In this document: in pieces, positions 1 to 6,682 of the stretch
How the letters are laid out: the number at the start of each line of letters is the position of its first letter
Position numbering within the stretch: position 1 is the first letter of the stretch
Assembly: GCA_011048485.1 (NCBI GenBank)
Contig: DSDX01000125.1
Coordinates: forward strand, 1-6,740
Reading direction: 5' to 3'
Source: Candidatus Aminicenantota bacterium
GTDB lineage: Bacteria > Acidobacteriota > Aminicenantia > Aminicenantales > Saccharicenantaceae
Length of the DNA stretch: 6,740 bases
Made by a program: the position numbers and the translations under genes
The notes under the pieces: generated by a model
What the model was told of the DNA's origin: nothing
Databases searched by the model: none
The model's input: the letters and a program-made list of their open reading frames with translations, nothing else

Positions 1-97
1 CCTCCTCGCTCCCGGCGACATGCTGCTCGTCCTCGGCGCCGGGAACATCAACAAGGCCATCCCCGACATCATTGCCCGGCTGGAGGGGAAGGCCTGA
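1..97 (+). CDS. murC: UDP-N-acetylmuramate--L-alanine ligase, C-terminal end (partial)
   Basis: Only the last 31 codons are present, in the frame starting at base 2, ending with TGA at 95-97. The visible peptide contains LLAPGDMLLVLGAGNINKAI, which resembles the end of Mur ligase domain 3, where MurC proteins carry a 'pGD.vl.lGAG.i' strand and turn before a final helix. MurC is the cytoplasmic ATP-dependent ligase that adds the first L-alanine to UDP-N-acetylmuramate in peptidoglycan synthesis. Position directly before ftsQ, in the same direction, fits a dcw cluster and supports MurC over the related recycling ligase Mpl. The catalytic and ATP-binding domains lie outside the window, so the identification rests on this short tail plus context. 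Confidence 0.8.
   Translation, partial: LLAPGDMLLVLGAGNINKAIPDIIARLEGKA
82..92 (+). promoter_or_regulatory. Ribosome binding site for ftsQ
   Basis: The purine-rich run GGAGGGGAAGG lies inside the last codons of murC, with its AGGGG core 10 bases before the ATG at 99. It favours ATG 99 over the upstream in-frame TTG at 72, which would lie before this site and deep inside murC, and over the later ATG at 108. Confidence 0.6.
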
Positions 98-98
98 C

Positions 99-974
99 AT
101 GGCGACCATGACCGGCGAGATCCGGCAGGGACGCAGGCCGCCCCTGTCCGCCCGCCGCCTCTTCCTCCGCCCGGGCGACAAGCCCGCGGCGCTCCGCAAG
201 AACAGGCGGCGGCGGATCCTCAAGGTCCGTCACGTCGCTCTCCTGCTCGCCCTCCAGGCGGTCCTGTTCCTGGCCCTCCGCGAGGCCGTTCTCTTTCTGA
301 TCACCTGGGAGGAGCTCGAAATCCGCGAGGTCCAGGTCGTCTGCGCCGAGGACGATCTCCGCCGGGCCCTCGAGAGCCACTTCGCCGCGCCGCGCCTCGG
401 CAACATCCTGCTCTGCGATCTGGAGGCCCTTCGGGCCCAGGTCCGACGGCTGGCTTGGGTCAAGGACGCCAGCGTCGAGAAGGTCCTGCCCTCGGCCCTG
501 CACGTCTCGGTCGTCCTGCGCGCGCCCTTCGCCCTGCTCGAGCGCGGCGGCGGGCTGTGGCTCGCCGACGAGGAGGGCCGCGTCCTGGAGCCGGTCTATG
601 CCATCGACGAATACGACCTCCCTGTCGTCTCTGACGAGACGGGCTTCGGGTCCGGGTTCTTCGACAAGTGGGACGCGGCCAGCCGCTGTCTCAAGAGCCT
701 GCCCAGGACCGAGAGGGACCGGCTCCTGGCGGTCCGGACGAACGACTACGGGACGCTCGAGCTGGCCTTCGAGGACGACCCGGTGAGGATCGTCGTGAGC
801 ACGGCGGCGCCGGCGGCCGGCCTGGAGGCTTTCCGGGGCCGGCGGACGGCCTGGGAGGCGCGCTTCGGGCCCCTGGCCGTCGCCGACCTGAGCTACGTCG
901 GCCGGATCTATCTGAGGCCCGCGGAGCCGCCGCCCTCCGGGGACGGCCTTCCCCAACCCGACAAAGGAGAATGA
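99..974 (+). CDS. ftsQ: Cell division protein FtsQ/DivIB
   Basis: This 291-residue protein has the architecture of FtsQ, the bitopic divisome protein that recruits FtsB/FtsL and the septal peptidoglycan synthase. A basic cytoplasmic N-terminus (residues 1-44, including KNRRRR near 34-39) is followed by one membrane segment at about 45-68. A POTRA domain at about 73-142 contains WVKDASVEKVLPSALHVSV (120-138), very close to the family pattern 'WV..a.V.r..P..l.v.v'. The C-terminal beta domain ends with VADLSYVGRIYL (261-272), matching the usual 'vDLRY..ri.v' strand. The start at ATG 99 is chosen because it lies one base after the murC stop and follows a good ribosome site. A second ATG three codons downstream is possible. 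The gene is co-directional with ftsA, which starts 3 bases after its stop. FtsQ diverges quickly between species, but the domain order and position make the call strong. Confidence 0.92.
   Translation: MATMTGEIRQGRRPPLSARRLFLRPGDKPAALRKNRRRRILKVRHVALLLALQAVLFLALREAVLFLITWEELEIREVQVVCAEDDLRRALESHFAAPRLGNILLCDLEALRAQVRRLAWVKDASVEKVLPSALHVSVVLRAPFALLERGGGLWLADEEGRVLEPVYAIDEYDLPVVSDETGFGSGFFDKWDAASRCLKSLPRTERDRLLAVRTNDYGTLELAFEDDPVRIVVSTAAPAAGLEAFRGRRTAWEARFGPLAVADLSYVGRIYLRPAEPPPSGDGLPQPDKGE
964..970 (+). promoter_or_regulatory. Ribosome binding site for ftsA
   Basis: AAGGAGA, located within the last codons of ftsQ, ends 7 bases before the ATG at 978. Because the site is inside ftsQ, ftsQ and ftsA are probably translated in a linked way. 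Confidence 0.75.
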
Positions 975-977
975 GCC

Positions 978-2201
978 ATGTCCAAGAACAACTACATCGT
1001 CGGCTTCGACATCGGCACGCGGAAGGTCGTGGGCATCATCGCCGAGGTCACCGAGGAGCGCAAGATCGAGATCATCGGCATCGGCACGGCCGATTCCCAC
1101 GGCCTGCGCAAGGGCGTCGTCGTCGACCTCGAGGCCACGACGGCGGCCATCAAGAAATCCCAGGAGGAGGCCGAGCTCATGGCCGGGGTCGAGATCGACT
1201 CGGCCTTCTTCGGCATCTCCGGCGCCCACATCAAGAGCCTCAACAGCCGCGGCGTGGTCGCCGTCTCGGGCAAGAACCGGGAGATCACCCGCGAGGACGT
1301 GCGCCGGGTCATCGACCAGTCCAAGGCCATCCCCATCCCCCCGGACCGGGACATCATCCACATCATCCCCCAGGAATTCATCGTCGACGACCAGGACGGC
1401 ATCAAGGACCCGACCGGCATGAGCGGCATCAAGCTCGAGGTCTGCGTCCACATCATCACCGCCGCCCTGACCTCGCTCCAGAACCTCAAGAGCTGCGTCG
1501 AGCGGGCCGGCATCGGCATCGAGGAGGTCGTCCTCAACCAGATCGCCACGGCCCAGGCCGTCCTGACCCAGGACGAGCGCGAGCTCGGCGTCGGGCAGAT
1601 CGACATCGGCGCGGGCACGACGGAGGTGGCCATCTACGAGCGCGGCAGCCTCTGGTACACCTCGACCATTCCCATCGGCGGAGACAACTTCACCAACGAC
1701 ATCGCCGTCGGCCTGCGGACCCCCATCCCCGAGGCCGAGCGGATCAAGAAGAAGTTCGGCTGCATCGCCGGCCCGCCCGTCGACGAGCAGGAGACGATCG
1801 AGGTCCCCTCGGTCGGCAAGGGCCGCAAGCCCCGGATCCTGTCGCGCCAGCTCCTGGCCGACATCATCCAGCCCCGGGCCGAGGAGATCTTCCGCCTGGT
1901 CGACTCCGACATCAAGCGCATGGGCTACGACAAATCGCTCAACTCGGGCATCGTGCTGACCGGCGGCACGGCCCTCCTCGAGGGCCTCGAGGAGGTGGCC
2001 GAGGAGATCTTCGACCTGCCGGTGCGGCGCGGCGACCCGGGCGGCGTCGGCGGCCTGGTCGACCGCGTCTCGACCCCCGATTTCTCCACGGCCGTGGGGC
2101 TCATCCTCTACGGCTTTCACATCTGGCAGGACCGCGGCCTCGCCAAGGACCGGAAGAAAGGCGCGATCGCCCGGTTCAAGGACTGGTTCAGGGAAGGATA
2201 A
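978..2201 (+). CDS. ftsA: Cell division protein FtsA
   Basis: This 407-residue actin-like ATPase tethers FtsZ filaments to the inner face of the cytoplasmic membrane and helps recruit later divisome proteins. The actin-fold motifs are visible in order: phosphate-1 loop GFDIGTRKV (9-17), phosphate-2 loop DIGAGTTEVAIY (209-220), and adenosine motif GIVLTGGTALLEGL (324-337). The FtsA-specific 1C subdomain occupies roughly residues 84-165, including IIPQEFIVDDQDGI (129-142). The last residues, RKKGAIARFKDWFREG (392-407), form a basic amphipathic helix typical of the FtsA membrane-targeting sequence. The length is close to that of E. coli FtsA (420). The ATG at 978 has a strong ribosome site and the expected N-terminus just before the first strand. 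MreB and other actin homologues are excluded by the 1C domain, the terminal helix, and the position before ftsZ. Confidence 0.97.
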   Translation: MSKNNYIVGFDIGTRKVVGIIAEVTEERKIEIIGIGTADSHGLRKGVVVDLEATTAAIKKSQEEAELMAGVEIDSAFFGISGAHIKSLNSRGVVAVSGKNREITREDVRRVIDQSKAIPIPPDRDIIHIIPQEFIVDDQDGIKDPTGMSGIKLEVCVHIITAALTSLQNLKSCVERAGIGIEEVVLNQIATAQAVLTQDERELGVGQIDIGAGTTEVAIYERGSLWYTSTIPIGGDNFTNDIAVGLRTPIPEAERIKKKFGCIAGPPVDEQETIEVPSVGKGRKPRILSRQLLADIIQPRAEEIFRLVDSDIKRMGYDKSLNSGIVLTGGTALLEGLEEVAEEIFDLPVRRGDPGGVGGLVDRVSTPDFSTAVGLILYGFHIWQDRGLAKDRKKGAIARFKDWFREG

Positions 2202-2206
2202 GGAGG
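2200..2206 (+). promoter_or_regulatory. Ribosome binding site for ftsZ
   Basis: AAGGAGG overlaps the ftsA stop codon TAA (2199-2201) and sits 5 bases before the ATG at 2212. It is close to a perfect anti-16S match, consistent with the high FtsZ synthesis usually needed relative to FtsA. Confidence 0.8.
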
Positions 2207-2211
2207 ACATC

Positions 2212-3438
2212 ATGAGCGACGAATCCAGCCGTCTGAAATTCCACCTGGTCGAAGACCATCTGGGGGCCAAGATCAAGGTCGTCGGGCTCGGCGGGGGCGG
2301 CGGCAACGCCGTCAACCGGATGATCGAGTCCGGCGTCCAGGGCGTCGAGTTCATCGCCGTCAACACCGACCTCCAGGCCCTTAACGCCAACCGGGCCCGG
2401 ACCAAGGTCCAGATCGGCACGCAGCTGACCAAGGGCCTCGGCTCAGGGGGACGCCCGGAGACCGGCCGCCAGGCGGCCATGGAGGACACGGAGAAGCTCC
2501 TTGAGCTCCTCCAGGGCGCCGACATGGTGTTCTTGACGACGGGCCTCGGCGGGGGCACGGGCACGGGCTCGACCCCGATCATCGCCAACCTCGCCGCCGA
2601 GCTCGACATCCTGGTCATCGCCATCGTGACCCTGCCCTTCGGGTTCGAGGGCCGGGTGCGGATGAGGCAGGCCGAGGAGGGCCTCAAGGAGCTCAAGACG
2701 GCCGTGGACACGGTCATCGCCATCCCCAACGAGAGGCTCCTCCAGACCGTCAACATCAACACGTCGATGCAGGACTCCTTCCGGCTGGCCGACGACATCC
2801 TGCGCCAGGCCGCCCAGGGCATCTCCGACCTCATCACCAAGCCCGGGCTCATCAACCTCGACTTCGCCGACGTCAAGTCGGTCATGAAGGGTATGGGCAT
2901 GGCCTTCATGGGCACGGGGCTGGCCAGCGGCGAGAGCCGGGCCCTCGAGGCCGCCGAAAAGGCCATCTCCTCGCCCCTTCTCATCGACACCTCGATCGAA
3001 GGCGCCCACGGCGTTCTCATCAACATCACCGGCGGCAAGACGATGACCCTTCACGAGGTCTCCAAGGCCTCCCAGCTCATCCACAGCCTGGCCGATCCCG
3101 ACGCCAACATCATCTTCGGCACGGTCATCGACGAAGGCATGAAGGAGACGGTCAAGGTCACGGTCATCGCCACCGGCTTCGACCAGCCCGGCGAGCGCAA
3201 AGCGGCCCCGGTCGAGGACACGCCCGCGCCGCGGCCGCCCGCGGCCCGCAAGGCCCAGCCGCCCTTCCCCGTCGTCCCGGAGACGCCGCCCTACGTCTTC
3301 GAGCCCAAGAGCGCCGGGGCGCCGATCTGGGAGCCGACCTCGTTCAGCGACAAGCAGTGGGAATCCTACGAGACGCCCTCGTTCATCCGCCGGACGAAGC
3401 ACGCGTCCCTGAGAAAATCGCCGCATGAGATCAGCTGA
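2212..3438 (+). CDS. ftsZ: Cell division protein FtsZ
   Basis: This 408-residue tubulin homologue polymerises with GTP into the cytokinetic Z-ring at mid-cell. The nucleotide-binding T1 loop GLGGGGGNAVNRM is at 25-37, and the tubulin signature GGGTGTGS is at 113-120. The T7 synergy loop LDFADV (216-221) has both acidic residues (D217, D220) that act on the GTP of the neighbouring subunit. The C-terminal polymerisation domain runs to about residue 324. A Pro/Ala-rich linker follows (about 325-384), then the terminal peptide YETPSFIRR (386-394), which resembles the 'D.P.FLR' peptide that binds FtsA. About 14 further residues, rich in Lys, Arg and His, follow that peptide. The T3 loop reads GLGSGGRPETGR (75-86), with Arg where Asn or Asp is more common before Pro-Glu. 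The final 14 bases overlap the start of hutI in another frame. Catalytic residues are intact, so a functional protein is expected. Confidence 0.98.
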   Translation: MSDESSRLKFHLVEDHLGAKIKVVGLGGGGGNAVNRMIESGVQGVEFIAVNTDLQALNANRARTKVQIGTQLTKGLGSGGRPETGRQAAMEDTEKLLELLQGADMVFLTTGLGGGTGTGSTPIIANLAAELDILVIAIVTLPFGFEGRVRMRQAEEGLKELKTAVDTVIAIPNERLLQTVNINTSMQDSFRLADDILRQAAQGISDLITKPGLINLDFADVKSVMKGMGMAFMGTGLASGESRALEAAEKAISSPLLIDTSIEGAHGVLINITGGKTMTLHEVSKASQLIHSLADPDANIIFGTVIDEGMKETVKVTVIATGFDQPGERKAAPVEDTPAPRPPAARKAQPPFPVVPETPPYVFEPKSAGAPIWEPTSFSDKQWESYETPSFIRRTKHASLRKSPHEIS

Positions 3439-4705
3439 CCTCGTCGTCGCCGGCTGCCGCGAGCTCCTGACCTGCGCCGGGCCGCTGCCCAAGCGCGGGC
3501 GGGCGCTCGGCGAGGTCGGCGTCGTCGAGAACGGCTGGGTGGCCTCGTCGCAAGGCCTCGTCGTCTACGCCGGCGACGAGGCCGACTTCCTGGCCGAGGT
3601 CGCGCCCGAGCCGGGCGCCGTCACGATCGACGGCCGGAACCTCGTCGCCCTGCCCGGGTTCGTCGACGCCCACACCCACCTGCCCTTCGCCGGCGACCGG
3701 GCCCGCGAGTTCGGCCTGAGGATCCAGGGCTGGACCTACCAGCAGCTGGCCGAGCGGGGCATGGGCATCCAGACGACGGTCAAGGCGACCCGGGCGGCCA
3801 GCCTGGACGACCTCGTCGCGCTGTCGCTCAAGCGGCTCGACCGCATGCTCCTTCACGGCACGACCACGGTCGAGGCCAAGAGCGGCTACGGCCTCAACTT
3901 GGACGACGAGATCAAGCAGCTCGAGGCCCTGCGCGACGCCGCCGCCCTCCATCCCGTCGACGTCATCCCGACCTTCATGGGCGCCCACGAGGTCGCGCCG
4001 GAGTACAAGGACCGGCGCGAGGAGTACATCGGCCTGCTCATCGATACGGTCATCCCCGAGATCGGGCGCCGCGGGCTGGCCGAGTTCTTCGACATCTTCT
4101 CGGAGCCCGGCGTCTTCTCGATCGAGGAGACGCGGCGGCTTGTCGAGGCGGCCAAGGCCGCGGGGTTCCGGATCAAGGTCCACGCCGACGAGTTCGTGTC
4201 CCAGGGCGGCGCGGAGCTGGCCGCCGAGGTCGGGGCCGTTTCGGCCGAGCACCTCATCGCCATATCGGACGAGGGCATCGCCAGGCTCGGCGCGAGCGAC
4301 ACGGCGGCCATCCTGCTGCCCGGGGTCTCGTTCTTCCTGATGCTGGCCAAGCGGGCCCCGGCCCGCCGTTTGATCGAGGCCGGGGCCGCCGTCGCCCTGT
4401 CCACGGATTTCAATCCCGGCAGCTCCCATATCTTCTCCATGCCCTTCATCCTCCAGCTCGGGGTCTTCACGCTGGGGCTGACGGTCGAGGAGGCCGTCAA
4501 CGCCTGCACCGGGAACGCCGCCTACGCCATCCGGCGCCACGGGACGGTCGGCAGCCTCGAGCCGGGGAAAAGGATGGACCTCATTCTCTGTGACGTCCCG
4601 GACCACGTCTCGCTGGCCTACGAGGCCGGCCGGAACCCGGTCCGGACCGTGATCAAGAACGGTAAAGTCGTCGTTGAAGACGGTCGGCGGGTGACGGCCC
4701 CCTGA
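3425..4705 (+). CDS. hutI: Imidazolonepropionase
   Basis: This 426-residue amidohydrolase opens the ring of 4-imidazolone-5-propanoate to N-formimidoyl-L-glutamate, the third step of histidine degradation in the cytoplasm. A short N-terminal strand segment (ADLVVAGCRELLTC, 4-17) precedes the metal-dependent barrel. LPGFVDAHTHLPFAGDR (76-92) supplies metal ligands H83 and H85. HGTTTVEAKSGYGL is at 144-157. VHADEF holds H253 and E256, SAEHL holds H276, and STDFNPGSS holds metal ligand D328. These are the HutI-specific versions of the amidohydrolase motifs, and the length is typical. The frame has a stop at 3410-3412, and ATG 3425 is the only start that keeps the N-terminal strand. No good ribosome site precedes it, so translation is probably coupled to ftsZ termination 11 bases downstream of the start. 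Other hut genes are not visible here. Small departures from the common pattern include GMGI (112-115) for the usual GGGI. Confidence 0.96.
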   Translation: MRSADLVVAGCRELLTCAGPLPKRGRALGEVGVVENGWVASSQGLVVYAGDEADFLAEVAPEPGAVTIDGRNLVALPGFVDAHTHLPFAGDRAREFGLRIQGWTYQQLAERGMGIQTTVKATRAASLDDLVALSLKRLDRMLLHGTTTVEAKSGYGLNLDDEIKQLEALRDAAALHPVDVIPTFMGAHEVAPEYKDRREEYIGLLIDTVIPEIGRRGLAEFFDIFSEPGVFSIEETRRLVEAAKAAGFRIKVHADEFVSQGGAELAAEVGAVSAEHLIAISDEGIARLGASDTAAILLPGVSFFLMLAKRAPARRLIEAGAAVALSTDFNPGSSHIFSMPFILQLGVFTLGLTVEEAVNACTGNAAYAIRRHGTVGSLEPGKRMDLILCDVPDHVSLAYEAGRNPVRTVIKNGKVVVEDGRRVTAP

Positions 4706-4717
4706 TGTCGCCCCGCC

Positions 4718-5221
4718 TCAGCCCCCGCCTTTACGTTCTCCGGCTGGCCTGGCTCGGCCGGCGGCCCCTCCTCTCCCCTCTTCCTCTCGCTCCGCGCCGG
4801 GCTCGAGGGCGAGCTTCCAGAGGCCGCTTCTCTCGTCCTTCTTTCGGCCGATCTCGTCCCTGAAGCGGACCAGGGTGACCTCGCAGGTCACCGAGACGAC
4901 CGCCTCCTTCAAGTGCCCGCCTCTCACGGCCATGGTGTTGTCGCCAAGGGCGATATGGGCGTGAAAATGGGGTTTCCCGTCGACGGTGGAGATGTTGCCG
5001 TAGAGGGAGACGATCTCGTAGGGGCCCGAGAGCCGGACCCAGTCGTAATCGTTGGTGCTCGGATCGAAGTGGCCGATCTCGGCCTCCCCGACCGCGCCGA
5101 GTCCGTGGAAATAGCCGCCGCCGATCGCGTCCCGCTCGCACAGGGCTCGGAGCGTCTCGACGATCCTCTCCCCCGCGTCCAGCCGGACGACGTATTGGGA
5201 ACCCAGGATGAAGTATCTCAC
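4718..5221 (-). CDS. PPC/DUF296 domain protein of unknown function
   Basis: With a GTG start this is a 167-residue soluble protein. Residues about 1-138 fit the PPC (DUF296, 'plants and prokaryotes conserved') fold. GGGYFHGLGAVGEAEIGHFD (34-53) corresponds to the family's glycine-rich strand region. PHFHAHIALGD (84-94) and RGGHL (100-104) match its conserved histidine motifs, followed by EVTLVRF (114-120). In plants the domain occurs in AT-hook nuclear proteins, but bacterial stand-alone members have no established role; I see no AT-hook here. The tail from about 140 is a Glu/Arg/Gly-rich low-complexity stretch, probably disordered. GTG 5221 is preferred to the ATG at 5269 because a strong AAGGAGG lies 5 bases before it and the longer start would overlap the -35 element of the predicted promoter. 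Its stop faces the hutI stop across 12 bases. Family assignment is confident; function is not. Confidence 0.85.
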   Translation of the reverse strand: MRYFILGSQYVVRLDAGERIVETLRALCERDAIGGGYFHGLGAVGEAEIGHFDPSTNDYDWVRLSGPYEIVSLYGNISTVDGKPHFHAHIALGDNTMAVRGGHLKEAVVSVTCEVTLVRFRDEIGRKKDERSGLWKLALEPGAEREEEGRGGAAGRARPAGERKGGG

Positions 5222-5226
5222 GCGGC

Positions 5227-5233
5227 CCTCCTT
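5227..5233 (-). promoter_or_regulatory. Ribosome binding site of the DUF296 gene
   Basis: On the minus strand AAGGAGG is followed by a 5-base spacer and GTG (5221-5219). This decides the start codon in favour of GTG over the ATG 16 codons upstream. Confidence 0.8.
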
Positions 5234-5240
5234 GGCCCCG

Positions 5241-5269
5241 ATGTTACAGCGCTCCGCCGCGGTTGGCAA
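5241..5269 (-). promoter_or_regulatory. Sigma70-like promoter of the DUF296 gene
   Basis: Read on the minus strand, TTGCCA (5269-5264, 5 of 6 matches to the -35 consensus) is followed by exactly 17 bases and TAACAT (5246-5241, 4 of 6 matches to the -10). Transcription would start near 5234, giving a leader of only about a dozen bases that is almost entirely the ribosome site. The element lies in the 78-base gap after the permease stop, so the DUF296 gene can be transcribed on its own, although read-through from the permease gene is also possible. This is a consensus match only; no start site is known. Confidence 0.5.
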
Positions 5270-5299
5270 GCGGCCCGGGAATGGGAGAAGAACCCTCTT

Positions 5300-6676
5300 T
5301 TAGGCGGTCGGCCTGTCCAGCTTCGCCTTCCAGTAGAGATAGGCCGGGATGCCCAGGCAGATGATGCCCAGCCCGGCCAGCGCGTTCCAGAAGGCGCTGA
5401 GCAGCGAGGCCACGGCGATATAGAGCGCGGCCAGGATGAACAGGACCGGCGTCACCGGGTAACCCCAGGTCTTATAGGGCCGCTCGAGGTCCGGCCTCTT
5501 CTTGCGCAGGACGATGACCGCGGCCACGGTCAGACCGAAGAAGACCCACTCGCCGAAGATGACATAGGTGAAGAGCTGACGGAAGGTCCCGGTCAGCGTC
5601 AGCAGCACGCTCCAGGCGCTGATGGCGATGATAGACACGTGGGGCGTCAGGTATTTGGGGTGGCATTCCGCGATCCGCTTGAAGAACAGGCCGTCGCGGG
5701 CCATGGCGAAATAGACCCGGGGCGAGCAGAGCATGTTCTGATTGGCCGCGCCGAGGATGGAGAAGAGGATGAGGAAGGTGATGAGCGAGGCCCCGAACGG
5801 CCCGGAGACGATCTCCATGACGTCGATGGCGACCCGGTTCTCGGAGGCCGCGATCCGGCCGACCGGCAGGATGTAGAGATAGGCCAGGTTGGCGACGACA
5901 TAGATGGCGATGACCGCGACCGTGCCGACGAGGATGCCCAGGGGCAGGTTCCGTCTGGGGTTCTTGACCTCGCCGGCGCTGTACGTGGCCGCTTCCCAGC
6001 CCTTGTAGGCCCAGAGCGAGGCGACGAGTCCGACCCCAAAAGCCCCCAGGAGCCCGAAGTCGAGCGAGCCGGGGGAAGGCTCGACGAAGTGCGACACGCT
6101 GCCGCGGCCCTTGGCGAAGAAGAATACGGCGACGACGATGAGGCCGATGGCGCCCGTCTTGATGTAGGTCAGCCAGTTCTGGAGCCGGGAGCCCCAGCGG
6201 ACGCCGACGTAGTTGACGGCCCCGAGAAAGGCGACGAAAGCCGCGGCGATGAGCTTCTTCACGAGCGGGCTCATGTCGATGAACCGCGGCAGGATGTTGT
6301 GGGAGAAGGCGACGGCCAGCGTGGCGATGGCCCCCGAGTCGATGACCAGGAAGAGCGTCCAGCCGAACAGGAACGACAGAAGCGGGCCGAAGGCCTCGCG
6401 GAGGTAGACGTAGACGCCCCCGGCCTCGGGCATGGCCGCGCCGAGCTCGGCGAAGGCCACGGCGCCGAAGAAGCTCAGCAGGCCGCCGACGACCCAGACG
6501 GCCAGCATGAGGAGCGGCACGGGCACGGCCGCCGCGATCTCGGAGGGCGACAGGAAGATGCCCGAACCGATGACGCCGCCGATGACGATCATGACGACGT
6601 CCCAGAGGCTCAGGACCCGGGGCAGGGCGATCTTGGTCTTGTCGACGGCGGGGCAGGCGGGCGCTTCAGGGGCCAT
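5300..6676 (-). CDS. APC-superfamily amino acid permease (LAT-like)
   Basis: This 458-residue inner-membrane transporter has about 12 hydrophobic segments, the first near 24-42 and the last near 431-448. TM1 carries the unwound substrate-binding motif GGVIGSGIF (33-41). TM6 and the loop after it read YKGWEAATYSAGEVKNPRRN (224-243), a hallmark of the L-type amino acid transporter and SteT-like branch of the APC family. SPRVYFAMARDGLFF (318-332) and RPYKTWGYPVTP (399-410) are further family signatures. The predicted role is uptake or exchange of amino acids; the substrate cannot be read from the sequence. ATG 6676 is chosen over the further upstream start at 6715 because AGGAG precedes it at good spacing and the longer form would add 13 residues overlapping a likely -10 element. 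It is the first gene of the minus-strand pair, with the DUF296 gene 78 bases downstream. No frame damage is seen. Confidence 0.93.
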   Translation of the reverse strand: MAPEAPACPAVDKTKIALPRVLSLWDVVMIVIGGVIGSGIFLSPSEIAAAVPVPLLMLAVWVVGGLLSFFGAVAFAELGAAMPEAGGVYVYLREAFGPLLSFLFGWTLFLVIDSGAIATLAVAFSHNILPRFIDMSPLVKKLIAAAFVAFLGAVNYVGVRWGSRLQNWLTYIKTGAIGLIVVAVFFFAKGRGSVSHFVEPSPGSLDFGLLGAFGVGLVASLWAYKGWEAATYSAGEVKNPRRNLPLGILVGTVAVIAIYVVANLAYLYILPVGRIAASENRVAIDVMEIVSGPFGASLITFLILFSILGAANQNMLCSPRVYFAMARDGLFFKRIAECHPKYLTPHVSIIAISAWSVLLTLTGTFRQLFTYVIFGEWVFFGLTVAAVIVLRKKRPDLERPYKTWGYPVTPVLFILAALYIAVASLLSAFWNALAGLGIICLGIPAYLYWKAKLDRPTA

Positions 6677-6682
6677 GGATCG

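Noticed and set aside
668..2215. A 515-codon plus-strand open frame overlapping ftsQ and ftsA
   Set aside because: The translation is dominated by Arg, His, Gly and Pro, typical of an out-of-frame reading of GC-rich coding DNA. It begins inside ftsQ and covers all of ftsA, which has clear family motifs.
69..3038. A 989-codon open frame on the minus strand opposite ftsQ, ftsA and ftsZ
   Set aside because: It is the mirror of three well-conserved genes in DNA with strong G/C third-position bias, which removes stop codons from the opposite strand. Its product is low-complexity Asp/Arg/Ala/Leu-rich sequence without recognisable motifs.
3431..4606. Long minus-strand open frames opposite hutI (391 and 207 codons)
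   Set aside because: They are shadows of hutI. The peptides are Asp/Gly/Arg-rich or Ser-rich with no domain signature, and no ribosome site supports them.
5222..5269. Upstream ATG extension of the DUF296 protein (16 extra residues)
   Set aside because: The extra residues show no family similarity, the ATG falls on the predicted -35 element, and the GTG at 5221 has the strong ribosome site.
5270..5299. A possible terminator just after the permease stop (GGG-TTCTTCT-CCC on the minus strand)
   Set aside because: The stem is only three base pairs and no T-tract follows, so it does not qualify.
3425..6676. A hut operon or histidine utilisation island formed by hutI, the permease and the DUF296 gene
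   Set aside because: The permease and DUF296 genes are on the opposite strand and converge on hutI, no hutH, hutU or hutG is present, and the permease motifs do not indicate histidine as substrate.
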